Part shown: one piece after another, positions 1 to 12,089 of the stretch
Layout of the letters: each line of letters opens with the position of its first letter
How positions within the stretch are numbered: position 1 is the stretch's first letter
Origin: Cacajao melanocephalus
Taxonomy: Eukaryota > Chordata > Mammalia > Primates > Pitheciidae
Assembly (NCBI GenBank): GCA_963573385.1
Contig: CAUYLG010059294.1
Coordinates: 62,001 to 126,000 of the forward strand
DNA length: 64,000 bases
Direction: 5' to 3'
Notes under the pieces: generated by a model
The model's database searches: none
What the model saw: only the letters and a program-made list of their open reading frames with translations
Told to the model about the DNA's origin: nothing
Position numbers and translations under genes: made by a program

Positions 1-958
<958 letters not shown>

Positions 959-1635
959 AGTTCCTTTATATATATGAAGTTAAATGAGGCTATCAGGTAA
1001 GAGATAACTTTTCAATGGCCACAGATCGACTCCTCTAGACTTTGCATCTTATTAATGGCCATTACAACGTTTTCCACATGTATAAATACTTTATTTTCAT
1101 TTCTAAACTATATATTAGGGAAGAATGTGTATTTCATTCATATTTTATGCACATAGCACTTGTAAGCTTTCTTGTGCATTTGTATGTCAAATTGAGGAGC
1201 GTCAGAGCCAAGACCAGAAAGTGTGTTTGTTTACCAGGGGCCTTGATGGTGTCTGGCATTGTGCCCTCTACGTTTAGCTGCAGGTGAATTGCATTTGTCT
1301 TCACCATCATGTATTTTGTTTCTAAAAATCTTATAAGTTTTCATTTATGTGTCCTGTATTACTAACTGATGATATATTTCTAAACTACTGGAGCTCAGTG
1401 AGTGACATCTAGTCAATATCTAGCCAACATATTACTTGCCCTTGAATTTTAGGATTCAGGAAAACTGTCACATTTTAAAGGTTGTAATTAAAGAAGTTAT
1501 CATTTACAGTTATTCTGTAGCTTGATATCTATTATTTGTTAATGGTGACATTGTCCTGCATATGGATCTAGAAGTAATTTAATAAAGGTATGATTATATC
1601 TTTACAAATATTTTATTCATGTTTTACAAAGTAGA
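959..1635. other. No recognised feature
   Basis: AT-rich sequence with no repeat family I can name and no ORF longer than about 81 codons. It lies between the L1 fragment and the AT-rich palindrome. Confidence 0.5.
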
Positions 1636-1799
1636 TTTTTTTTTTAGTTTGTTCTACTGGTATATATACATACATGTGAGGTAGGTATGTACATGTGTAT
1701 ATATATATACACATATATATGTATGCATATGTGTATATGTATATATACATACACATGTACATACGTATATACCAAGTGGACCAAACTAAAAAAAAAAAC
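1636..1799. repeat. AT-rich imperfect palindrome around a TA/CA microsatellite
   Basis: A core of TA, CA and GTAT repeats (about 1660-1772) is flanked by outer arms that are not simple repeats. On the left a T-run is followed by AGTTTGTTCTACTGGTATAT (1646-1665). On the right the reverse complement of 1770-1792 reads AGTTTGGTCCACTTGGTATA, again joined to an A/T run of about ten. The arms differ by about two bases and one indel over about 20 bp. The strand could fold into a hairpin of about 160 nt. I do not recognise it as a named short inverted-repeat transposon. Confidence 0.8.
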
Positions 1800-2717
1800 T
1801 GAAACCACCTGTTCATTTGATTCCAGTTTATCTTATGCTTCTGTTGCCTAATATGATTTTGTAGATTTCCTAAAATGTGATAAAAATGTATTCTTATTAA
1901 GGATTCAGAATTCTCTGAATTCCTCTTGAAGTCTCTGTTACTTTCTTGAGTAACATTTGTATTATTTGGGTATGATTGGCAGATACTGGGACCATTAAAT
2001 ACCTGTAGATAAAAGTGAATGAGTAAATGTATGACTGAATAAATGAATATTGCAACTCCTACTGGGTGATGTAGTGGTTTATTCATTACTGAATTCTGGC
2101 AAGCGATAGTAAGTACTTATATGTAATTCACAATTAATACTTGTTGAGTAAATTTATGAATACAAGAATAAAAATCAGTTTAAATTAATTTATTTTGTAG
2201 ATGACAAACCAAAATGCAATTCACTAAGGCACGTAATCTTTCTAATTACCTGTATTATCAAGGCAAATGTTTAACTACTAGTACAATATTCTGAAGCTAT
2301 GTCACGGAATCATTTTCTTTGCCAAAATTCAGTCATGTAAGTACTGTATACTATGTTTAAATATATAGGTTTTCTATTATTTTAAAATACATTTTATTGG
2401 AAGGTTCCAGAATGACAACCACAATTACCAATAGTAAAAATACATAATATAAAAGGTTAACTATTATTATAATCAGGGTAAATCAGGCTAATGAGTTCTT
2501 ATATCATGGGCCTAAAATAAAGACAGTATTATTTTGATCCTAAAGTAGTATTTTATAATCTATGATGCATAATCCCATTAGATAACTGCTTATCTCTTCC
2601 CTGACTTTTGAGAAATATTATTGATTAAAAATTAAAATATATTAATCCAGTATGGTTTTTGTAGATGCTGGTCCACTGAGTTCTTAATTCAATTGCTTTA
2701 TTTTATAAAAATTTATG
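1800..2717. other. Unique AT-rich DNA
   Basis: No named repeat or plausible gene is visible. A 32-bp stretch at 1807-1838 matches 3531-3562 at 29 of 32 positions (see findings). Confidence 0.5.
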
Positions 2718-2857
2718 AATAACTATTACATTTATAGTATTGTGTTCAGTATAATTGGAGAACTAAAATAAATTAAACACTATAGACTTCTTGTTCTCAA
2801 AATGTTTACATTCTCTACTTTTTCTTTGAAAAAAAGTTTGATTTAATATTTAAAATC
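2718..2857 (+). repeat. Diverged direct repeat, copy A
   Basis: About 140 bp that recurs in the same orientation at 3728-3872, roughly 1 kb downstream, with many substitutions and small indels (about 80% identity by eye). Copy A runs straight into a T-run at about 2862-2880. Either this is an old local duplication or these are two copies of an interspersed family I do not recognise. Confidence 0.75.
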
Positions 2858-2861
2858 AGCC

Positions 2862-2880
2862 TTTTTTTTTTTTTTTTTTT
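2862..2880. repeat. Poly-T tract
   Basis: An uninterrupted run of about 19 T directly after direct-repeat copy A. It is absent from copy B, so it was gained or lost after the two copies separated. Confidence 0.9.
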
Positions 2881-3359
2881 GCTATGTCCTTAACAGTAAA
2901 GCCTAATAAGGTAAGTATACACATGTCACAGGATTTAAAGGGAGGTAAGCTCATATCACCATGTTGGGTTTGGTGATTTAACTTTTAGCTCTTTGTAAGC
3001 CCTATAGCGACTGCAGCTTTTATCCGCACAAATGGACAATCAATATTTGCGTGACGGGTGTGACTACCTTACACACTTCCTGAAAGAAGCTGAAGATTGC
3101 TGGCAAAACTAATTATGTAATCATGTTTGCTGATTTTTCTCTAATATCCTATAACATTTGGAAATGGTTCTAGAATATTACGTTCACAAAATGTAGTTTA
3201 GGAAAAAGTAAAATCATGTATGCTGAATTAACACAGCAGCGAAAGGTCTACATGGCTTAACTGGAGTATTAAGAGGGTTAAAATGGAAAACATATACATC
3301 TGCTTGAGTTTTATTAATTCTTTAGTAATCTGTTTCTTATTTGGTGATTTCTTCTCATT

Positions 3360-3560
3360 CAACCTCCACGGCGACTGCACCAATTCAGACCTACGTTCTA
3401 TCACATGCAGACCATTGCAGCAGCACTCCTATTCTTTGCTGCCTCAGTCTGCCTTGCACGATGCTCTCAGAGTAAACTCCCACATCACCAGTGATCTTGT
3501 CACACTCTACTCAAAAACATTCAATTACTCACCTGTTAATTTGATTCCAGTTTATTTTAT
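3360..3560 (+). mobile_element. Possible L2 3' region fragment
   Basis: This is locally more GC-rich than its surroundings. It has the order of pyrimidine-rich blocks typical of the L2 3' half: a GACCATTGCAGCAGCACTCC-like block, then GCCTCAGTCTGCCTTGC, then a GATCTTGTCACACTCTACTC-like block. An ORF of 135 codons (3283-3690) overlaps it but resembles no protein I know. The match is weak and could be coincidental. Confidence 0.4.
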
Positions 3561-3727
3561 TAAATACTTTTTACTAATCTTTGAAAATAAACTTCTACTT
3601 CAAACTGTTCTACTCAACTTCTATCCCCCAACACTTCCTCTATTTATATTTGCTCTCTCTAATGAATGCTTTTGCAATTTTAGAGAGTAAAAATGCCTTT
3701 TACTCTCTTAAGTAGCCCAGTACTATT

Positions 3728-3872
3728 AATAACTATTGTATTCATAGTATTATGTTCAGTATAATTGGGGAACCAAAAAATTAAACACTATGGACTTCTT
3801 TTACTCAAAATATTTACATCCCCTCTACTTTTTTTTGAGAAAAAACATACTTGACTTATTTATTTAAAATCA
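3728..3872 (+). repeat. Diverged direct repeat, copy B
   Basis: Second copy of the 2718-2857 segment. Both begin AATAACTATT and share GTTCAGTATAATTGG and an AAACACTAT..GACTTCTT block, and both end near TTTAAAATCA. The flanks are unrelated on both sides. Confidence 0.75.
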
Positions 3873-5839
3873 TCATATACTTCTTTGACAATTAACAAAA
3901 CAATAACAACAAAAATAACACTAATAGTAAAAATAAAATATACATGTTTAATATTTTAACTCAAATCCTACCTATCTTACAAAGGGTTCTGTGATCTACT
4001 CAGCTGGTGGTAGTCTTGTCTCCCATTACCTTCTTTAAGCATCTTATGCCTATAACATTCTTACGTGCTAATAATAACCTGACACTCTCTCTTTCCTAGG
4101 AAAAGTTTTAAATGCTTTAAACTCTCTCGATATTGCTGCCCCTGAGTCAGGTTAAATGGAATAGAGGAAACCAATTTTTAAGGCAGTTGAAGCAGAGAAA
4201 GCGTGGCAGAGATATTCACTCTGATTCTACAGCTGATCATAGACATGTTGGAATGTGCCCTGAATCCCCACAGCTTAGCAATTAAGGGTTGTGTCCTTGA
4301 TTTATATTTCGATACAAACAATTGGAAAGCCAAGAACATCCTCCAAGAATCTTTTTCAGAACTCTGAGGAATCTATAAAGATATTCCAAAGGGCTTAAAG
4401 TTAAAACCTTTCACAAGCAATTTACTTGAACAGCAAAATTTTACTCCAGCAGATCTCAGTGGAAAAGTGTTAGCTTATTCTTTATATTCAAAACTGGTTT
4501 GGGGTTTTGTTTGCTCATAGCATGGAATCAATGAGGCATACAGAGAAGTATAGCTTACTTCATGGTTTTTTAAGGTATTTCTCTTAATTTAATAGCCCTG
4601 TGTGTCAGTCAGCAAAGTCAAAAGGTGTCATTGAGGAGGTTTTTAATACACAGACTGTTTGCAAATATTGGGGGAAAATTATAGGAAAACCATCAAGGAA
4701 TGATGACACACTCCAGAGGTATTAATATTTGGAAGCCTTACCCATCTCTCGGTTTGAAGGGTCAAGTAGAGAAAGCAGTTATTGTAATCTGGCAAGAACT
4801 ATAGCTGCAGTTGTAATGCACAGGGCATTTTTTAGGAGCTACGATCTATAGAAGAATATGGTCATTGCCAAGTTGAAGGTAAGCAAGAAAGATGCTAGAA
4901 GAATAACTTTCCTGATCTCTCTCTTTCTACCCTCCATCTTTGACCAGTAGGACCCAAACTGATGAAGGTTACAGACTGGGTCAACCTCTAGGGCACAGAA
5001 TAGGGTGGAGAATAGAGCTGGAGAGACAAGCAGAAACTTTCCAATACACTTCCCAAAGCCAGGCCAAATAGGAACCAATTGCCACTGTCATTATATCACA
5101 TTTGATTAATTACTTTAAGTTGGAAAAAAAGGCCGTAAGAAGAAATTTATGGAAATTTTTTTCTGAAATCTTTATACTCATATCCAATACACCTCTTTAC
5201 ACATTCTTTGTGTAAATTCTTTGACAGAATGGACCCAAAATGCAAACTTCCTAAAGTTAGAAAATATAATTTTGCTGGATAGGATCACAAAAATTTACCT
5301 CAGAGTCCTCTTCAATAAATTATTCTCAAACTCAATAATATGTAGATTATTAGTTTTTATAAGCCACACATTGTAACCTATTACAAGATTCTATTACAAT
5401 AGATACAAGTTTAAAAATAAAGCAATTTACTATGTTTGTAGCATTGGTTGATCTACCAGACTTTGATTCTGTGATTTCTGTACATAGTATATCTGTCCTT
5501 GAACTCAGAGAAATGAGCTCAATATGGACTCCAGGTCTTCATGAATCTTTGAACACTTACCATTTACATTTACTCATGCATTATAAATTTTCTCATGGCC
5601 CAGTATATGCCAAACATTCTCCTAACTACTGGGATGAATAATAGTATCAGAGTAAACATGAATGGAATTTCAATAAGTCCTCAAGTATTATGAAGTTTTT
5701 TGATGTTCAGACTTCTTTCTTCTGGATAAGTCAAAATTATAAATTTCTAATAGTTCTAACATTTTTTTGTTTAGGTAGTATTCTAGAACCTAGGAATTCA
5801 AGTTCACAAGTTCTTTGTGAATCAGGATACACTGATAAT
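3873..5839. other. Unique AT-rich DNA
   Basis: About 2 kb with only short frames (79 codons or fewer) and no repeat family I can identify. I see no CpG cluster, splice-supported reading frame or RNA gene. Confidence 0.45.
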
Positions 5840-6250
5840 CACTGTTATAAAATGTAGATATGAACCAGATTATAAAGAGCCTTGTAAGTTGTGAAAACCA
5901 GCTGGATATTGGACTGCATCCAAATGACAATGGGAAGTCATTGACAAGCATGGAAATGATCATATTTACATTTTAGAAAGAGCTCCTAGATTACAGCATG
6001 GAGAATGGATGTGAAGCAGCCAAGTGCTCCTATAATGACATGAATTATACACTATTTAATGTGTACCAGAATGCAAGATGGCAATGTCCTATCCTGGAGG
6101 ATAATAAAGATGGAGAGAAATAGACTAATTCTAGAGGCATTTAGAAAGTAGAATTCTTGAGACTTAATAATTAATATTATATGATGAACAAGCAAGAGGA
6201 ATCAAGAATGATGTCAACGTGTGGGGCTTGGTCAACTGAATAGAAGACAG
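5840..6250 (-). mobile_element. L2 fragment (antisense)
   Basis: The plus strand carries the purine-rich antisense L2 signature: a GGACT-rich block, then AATGGGAAGTCATTGA, then ATTTACATTTTAGAAAGAGC, then GGAGAATGGATG, and later AAGAGGAATCAAGAATGATG. The same order recurs at 46.3-46.9 kb. It is heavily diverged, as expected for this old family. Confidence 0.65.
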
Positions 6251-6275
6251 CATAATTTACCAGAGTAAGAAATGG

Positions 6276-6533
6276 GGCCATGGGTGGTGATTCACACCTG
6301 TAATCCCAGTGCTTTGGAAGTCCAAGGTGGAAGGATTGCTTGAGTAATGGAGTTCAAGACCAGCCTGAGCAACATAGTGAAACACTATCTCTGAAAAAAA
6401 CAAAATAAAACAAAAAACCAAGTGTGATGGTGTGTGCCTGTAGTCCCAGCTACTGGAGAGGTCAAGGCTGCAGTGAGCTGTGATGGTACCACTGATCCAT
6501 TCCAGAGCCTCTGAGACTATGTCCTTAAGAAAA
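6276..6533 (+). mobile_element. AluJ, full-length dimer
   Basis: Recognised from the CACCTGTAATCCCAG block, the CAAGACCAGCCTGAGCAACA block, an A-rich linker at about 6393-6418 and a second monomer. It is heavily diverged, which suits an old AluJ. It is flanked by an 8-bp target-site duplication AAGAAATG (6267-6274 and 6534-6541). The minus-strand frame at 6257-6556 is translated Alu. Confidence 0.92.
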
Positions 6534-6541
6534 AAGAAATG

Positions 6542-7359
6542 ATAAGGGTGGGGCATATTTGTTATTGAACTTTGTCATCAGGGCAAAGAAAGTTTCATAA
6601 AGTGAATTTTTAAATGTTAGGTTATATTACAACCCCTAAAAATGGTTTAGTATCATAAGAATTAACTTTTTCTTTAAAAGATTTATTTTAAAACTTACCT
6701 GTGAAACCATCTATATGCAATAATTTATAGTGAGCATTAATTTAAAATTTTTACCAATTTTGAATTGTTTTTAACCAATTCATATTAACCCTTTTTTACA
6801 ACAACTTTGATAATCCAAATTTTCCTTATCCAAAAGTTTTCGAATAGAATAACTTTTATCATAATATCTGAGTGTAGTTATATCCCATTTCCTACGCCCA
6901 AATGTGTTTTTTAAAATTAGACTTGCCGGAAGATATGAGTTAGGGAAGATTTATTTATCAGCCAATTGTTAAAGCCTTTTCCGATTCACTGATCTATTGC
7001 TTTTATATTATTTATTGGTTTATTGTTTTTACTATGGTTTTCTATTCTTTTTCAACGTATTTTATTCTTTGCCATTCTTCCACATTTAATAATTAATGTG
7101 TTCAAAGTTATTCATTTTCCTTAAATGCAAGTTTAACCACAATGCATTTGTTTTGAAGGCAAAAAATGGAAAAAAATGGGGAAAAAATCTCAGAATGTGT
7201 AACTCATAATTTATGAATATTACTGTACTCACATATTGTTTGACATATCACAAATATTCAGCAAATATTTTTAATTGAAAGAGTATACTCTATAGGCAGT
7301 CATACTTATCAAAATTGCTACCTTGATTAAAAATTTCTGGATATTTGGCCTGTAAATTG
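6542..7359. other. AT-rich DNA, unassigned
   Basis: Very AT-rich with no coding frame of note and no clear repeat. It may include more of the old L1 that becomes visible from about 7360. Confidence 0.4.
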
Positions 7360-7870
7360 TATGACGCTTTGTCTCAGTGGTTTTTTTTTTTTTGCTTTGA
7401 ATTTTATTTCTATTATGATTTTATCAATAGCCGTCTATGACTTTAAAACAATTTTTACTTACCCTTTATATTTTCTTGCCAGTCTCTGTATTTTTACATC
7501 TCTGTACCATTTTAGGTGTTTCTTCTAAATCACATTGCTGTTTATAATTTTAAATACTACCTTATATTTTTAATTTAATAAAAGAGTTTAACTCATTAAT
7601 ATTTATTGTGATAACTGATATTTGGTCTATTTTTTCTATTAGTTATGCTTTGTATATTTTATGTGTTCTTGCTGTTTGCTTTTTTCTCACTTTTCTGTCA
7701 TTAGTTATACAATGCAATTTCTTTATTCTCCTTATTCTCTAACAATTTAGAAGTTACATATATTATTTCTTTTCTACTAATGATTATCTTTACCTTATCT
7801 TATCTTGGACCTATGTTTTTGTATCAGTGTCATGAATGAACAAAAATCCAACCATTATAATCACCTTCCC
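7360..7870 (-). mobile_element. Old L1 (L1M/HAL1-like) fragment
   Basis: T-rich plus strand with blocks found in antisense old L1: a T-run followed by an ATGATTTTATCAATAGCC-like block, then AGAGTTTAACTCATTAATATTTA, and TTTGTATATTTTATGTGTTC. The order agrees with the 62.5-63 kb part of the right-hand L1M. It is highly diverged, so boundaries and subfamily are uncertain. Confidence 0.55.
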
Positions 7871-8785
7871 TGATTCTACTCTTAAACATGCTGACCTACA
7901 TGTTCTTTTCTACACCATCTTCTTAAGTTTTAACTTTATTTGTTTTTCATTACTTAGATTATGCAAAGTAATTTAGGAAAAACATAAATAGCATATTTTA
8001 TAAGTCTGTATTGTTCTAAAAGATTCTAAAGAAATATTGCATGGCATAATCTATTCGGAATTGTCCAATTTTTCCCTATATACATATCACCTCCATTTTA
8101 ACGTGATTAAAATAGAGGTAAGGCAAGTAAAAGAGACATATGTAAATTCTAAGGCATATCATCTTACAGTTTAAAGATATACTATAAAGATATGCTATAC
8201 TAATTTTTGATATTAATAAACATTAGGAACATTTAGACATATAAAGTCAAATGGGAATATTATTAGCAACCACTGTTGTAGCCCAGCATTTAAAAAAATA
8301 CATTATAATTAAAGTCTTTATAAATTTTTAAAGTCAAAGTTTAAATCTTGCATTTCTTGCAATAGAACCAAATATTTGAATTGATTTCTAGTTTACTTGT
8401 TAATCCCAAGGATTTTGTTTTAGCTGGAATAAACAAAGCCTTATATGGCATTTCAACTGTTGGAAATACAGATGGATCAAACTATCTAATCTCTAATCTA
8501 AGAAACTAAGGGATATGTTTGCATGTTGGGTACCTAGCAGGAAAGAGAGTATATTTCTTTTTATGTTACAGTGATGAACTATTTGCATTAATTGTAGTTA
8601 CATATGCATGTGAGGGAGGGAGCACTCCACACTTAAGAAATTCAAATGATCTGCAGTCTTTTTTCCCCTAATGTAGCACTCTTTTTCTGACATTAGGTAA
8701 TCTTTATTAAATTTAGCAACATATCTTAGCAAGATTAATGATTTTAAAAAAGCAACTCAAATAGTGGATGTGTTTCTTTTCAGCA
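7871..8785. other. Unique AT-rich DNA
   Basis: No recognised repeat and no plausible ORF. Confidence 0.4.
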
Positions 8786-8789
8786 AGAA

Positions 8790-9290
8790 TAAGATATACA
8801 TCTTTAAATCATTCAGTGGCTTATAAACTCCTTCCAGGAATAAGCCCAAGCATGCCACATAACAGCCGTTTCCATCTTTGCCTACATTCTCCTCTTTTCA
8901 CCTTATACTCAAGTTATACTAAAATTCTCTCCATCTTCAAAATTACCAAACTTGCTCTCTTTCTTTCTCCTCCACAGCTTCCTCTTCTAGGACTGCTTTT
9001 ATCCTCTTTCCACCCCTTGAATCTGAACAACTCTGTTATTTAAGAATCAAATTTCAAAACTGCCTCCTCCTAAGAGCTTGCTCTGACCATCTTAGTACCA
9101 GCAAAATTTAGGAGCTATTCTTACGCCCTACAACACCATGCTATGCTTTTCTAGTTTATAGAACTCATGACAACAACTTATAATGATCTGTTTATTTGTC
9201 TGCCTCCCTCAATAGACTATGTTTTTTGATAACAAGGATTTTGACTCATTTACCTTTATTATTTCTTGCCTAAAATGTTTAGCCGTTAAA
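8790..9290 (+). mobile_element. L2 3' end fragment
   Basis: This follows the L2 3' consensus order: AAATCATTCAGTGGCT, an AATAAGCCCAAGC-like block, pyrimidine-rich CTTTGCCTACATTCTCC, then CTCTGACCATCTTAG, TATAATGATCTGTTTATTTG and CAATAGACTATG..TTTTGATAACAAGG. The 91-codon frame at 8768-9043 is translated L2, not a gene. Confidence 0.75.
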
Positions 9291-10104
9291 ATTCTCCCCT
9301 CGAAAATATGATCCAACACCTCAAAAACCTTAATTGACAACATTTGATGCAGTGTTGATGCTGTGATTCTCTTGAAATTCTGAACATTTTCAGTTTTACT
9401 TGATTGTCATAATGAAGTGAACCTTCACTTTGAAAAGATGACATGATGAAAAGCAATGGAAAGTAATAGCTATGCTGGTTCTGCTAATACTAACTAGTCA
9501 TGTAAACGTGAGTGATTTTATGTCCATTAAGCTGTTGATTTGGGGAATTTATATGACAAATAATTAGCCTGATATGGCTTTTTAAATTTCAACATGAGAT
9601 TTTCATATTGACAGTTCATTATTGTTTAGCTCTAATCCAAAAGTGATGACTCATGTGAAAGGAGTCACATGTGAGAGGAGTTAGTAAAAAGTTGAGGTAA
9701 TCTTGCCAAGAACTTTCCTGTCCTTTCTTATCTCTATATTGAACATCTGTGTTCTTTTTCATTAGACTGCTTTTGGTCTAAAACTGAAATTTTACTCTTT
9801 GATATTCCAAGAAAGATCTCAAGAATTTCTCTACTTTGTATATTTGGCTTTTATTTTCAGATGACAGAAATAGAGTAATTTTTTATTCCTTGCAATACCA
9901 TTTCTGTGTTGGTATTATTTCCCAATTCTTTATCGGATTTAAGAGCATGAACAATGATCTGAAGAACAAGTATTTTAGGTTGTGGATTCTGTCTGTGGTG
10001 GAGTGGCAAAAAAAAGATTCTGGGGAAAGTAGAATAGAAGAATATCTTAGCTTATGATAATAATATGATAATAAGTATCACCATAACAATACAAAAATTC
10101 TGGC
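9291..10104. other. Unique AT-rich DNA
   Basis: No named repeat. It includes a TGATGACTCATGTGA..GGAGTCACATGTGA imperfect direct repeat (about 9646-9675). No gene is supported. Confidence 0.4.
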
Positions 10105-10235
10105 CAGGTATCTCAGTCCTGTGTGGCTTTTTAAAAACACAGATGACTCCATTCCCTGACCTATTGAGTCAGAAATTCAAAGCTTGGGGAACTGATATTT
10201 TATATTTTCTAAACTCTCCAAAGAACATTCAAATT
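10105..10235 (+). mobile_element. MER5A-like hAT-Charlie fragment
   Basis: The CCATTCCCTGACCTATTGAG block followed by CAGAAATTC and a GGGGAACTGATATTTTA block resembles the middle of MER5A, which is better preserved at 22262-22450. Both terminal repeats are missing or too diverged to see. Confidence 0.5.
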
Positions 10236-11540
10236 TACAGCTGACTTGAACAATGCAAACATATTATTCTCTATTTCATAGGACTTACAGCTTACATGTT
10301 GTTTGTCTGTGTTTTTTTTCTTTTAATCTTCACAATAGCAGTATGAGGTAAGTAAAATAAATCCTGGTTCATAAACAGCTGAACCTCAGATGTGGTTGGC
10401 AATATTTGGGGACTCAAATTCAGTGTTCTGATTCCAAGCCCAAAATTTGCATCTATAAGTATAAAAGTTAGGCGTGAAAATAGCTGAAACCCAAGTACCT
10501 GTCTTACATTTGTTTAATGCTCTGAGACTTCCTACACAGAAATTAGAAAACATTTTACTTCTTTTTGGTGTAATGTGAAAACACTGCTTAAATATGTAAG
10601 GACTTGAGATTTTTAGTAATAAAATTTGGGATACGATAGTCCTTATTTTTGTAATAGTCTCTTTTCTGGTGATTCAAAGACATTATCATCTAGTCATTAC
10701 TACCAATGAGGATAATAAAGACATTTAAAACAAAAAATTTAAAACATGATCTATTTCTTTCACTTCTGAATTTGAGGTCATTTAAGATTTCTTGTTTTAA
10801 TTATTCCAAGGAAAAAAGTAAATGTAGAATATGGTTTTTTTAAATTAAAATATGATATATTTTAACTCCATAAACTAATATTTGGTGAACAGAATGAAGA
10901 CTGCCTATGTAAAACATACACATTCAACTCTCTAAAGGATGTATAAAAAAGGTATTTTAAAAAATATGTGTATATGTGGTTCTCAGAGTAAAGCGCTGGA
11001 AGTGTGAAATATTTCAAAAATTTACAGTGATTGGTGATCATTGAAAACAATATTTCATAGAAATAAAAATGTATTTATACTAAAAGCAAACTGAAAAATA
11101 TATCATTTAAATATGAGAGCCAATTACAGAGGCAGTATTTAGTGTGCTATAATATTGAGGCAAATTTTTCCACTGCAGAATGGCTCTACAGAGCAACTCT
11201 TTACAATTCATGGCCTAATCCTTTCATTGTTCTGTAGCAGCTTCTGTCAGGGGGAAAATGAGAAGAAGGGTTAGGCATTATTTGTGAAGTTCTCCCATTT
11301 GAAAAAAATCTTGGTAAACCAAACATTCCTGGTTTTCTCAAAATTATTTCACCCACCTATTGAAATCACCATCTTCAGAAATGCTGAGTGAAATCTCTAC
11401 GAATTTCTGAAATCTTCAGAAATGCTAAGAGTGAAATTTAGCACTTCTTTACTTCTTAGCTATTCTTTGTAATAGATATAGTGAATGAACTATGACAGTC
11501 AGTAACACCATGAGTGAAAGATTTTAAACCTTTAACCTTG
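10236..11540. other. Unique AT-rich DNA with a small local duplication
   Basis: No gene or named repeat is visible. Near 11371-11437 the string ATCTTCAGAAATGCT followed by GAGTGAAAT occurs twice about 40 bp apart, a minor imperfect tandem duplication. Confidence 0.45.
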
Positions 11541-11542
11541 AG

Positions 11543-11993
11543 ATATCCAGTCTGTCATTGATGTGCATTTGGGTTGGTTCCAAGTCTTTGCTACTGTGAA
11601 TAGTGGCACAATAACATATGTGTACATGTTTCTTTATAGTAGAATGATTTATAATCCTTTGGGTATATGCCCAGTAATGGGATCGCTGGGTCAAATGGCA
11701 TTTCTAGTTCTAGATCCTTGAGGAATTGCCACACTGTCTTCCACAATGGTTGAACTAATGGTCTCACTCACAAGTGGGAGTCGAACAATGAGAACACATG
11801 GACACAGGGAGGGTAACATCACACACTGGGGCCTGAGAGCTGGGGAGCTAGGGGAGGGATTGCATTAGGAGAAATATCTAATGTAGATAACGAGTTGATG
11901 GGTGCAGCAAACCACCATGGCACGTGTATACCTATGTAACAAACCTGCATGTTCTGCACAAGTACCCTAGACCTTAAAGTACAATGAAAAAAA
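11543..11993 (+). mobile_element. 5'-inverted (twin-primed) L1 insertion
   Basis: 11543-11760 is minus-strand L1 ORF2 3' sequence: the plus strand reads antisense, from CTGTCATTGATGTGC to CACAATGGTTGAACTAAT. At about 11760 it switches to plus-strand L1 3' end: CTCACTCACAAGTGGGAG, then CACACTGGGGCCTG, then ATGTAACAAACCTGCATG and a run of 11 A at about 11983-11993. Head-to-head ORF2 with an inverted 5' part is the known twin-priming product. I could not find a convincing target-site duplication. Confidence 0.9.
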
Positions 11994-12007
11994 AAAACAT
12001 GATTGGA

Positions 12008-12059
12008 ACACACACACACACACACACACACACAAGCGTGTGTGTGTGTGTGTGTGTGT
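12008..12059. repeat. (AC)n-(TG)n self-complementary microsatellite
   Basis: An AC run at 12008-12034 is followed by AGC and a TG run at 12038-12059, so the two halves are reverse complements and can form a hairpin. Alternating purine-pyrimidine runs are also Z-DNA prone. It starts 14 bp downstream of the L1 A-tail. Confidence 0.95.
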
Positions 12060-12089
12060 ATATATGTTTAAATTACTTTTTTGTCTGTG

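Noticed and set aside
3283..3690. 135-codon plus-strand ORF with a hydrophobic N-terminus
   Set aside because: No similarity to a protein I know; overlaps a possible L2 piece; composition follows the local base composition.
9646..9675. TGACTCA-type AP-1 site in a short direct repeat
   Set aside because: A 7-bp motif is expected several times by chance in 64 kb; no supporting context.
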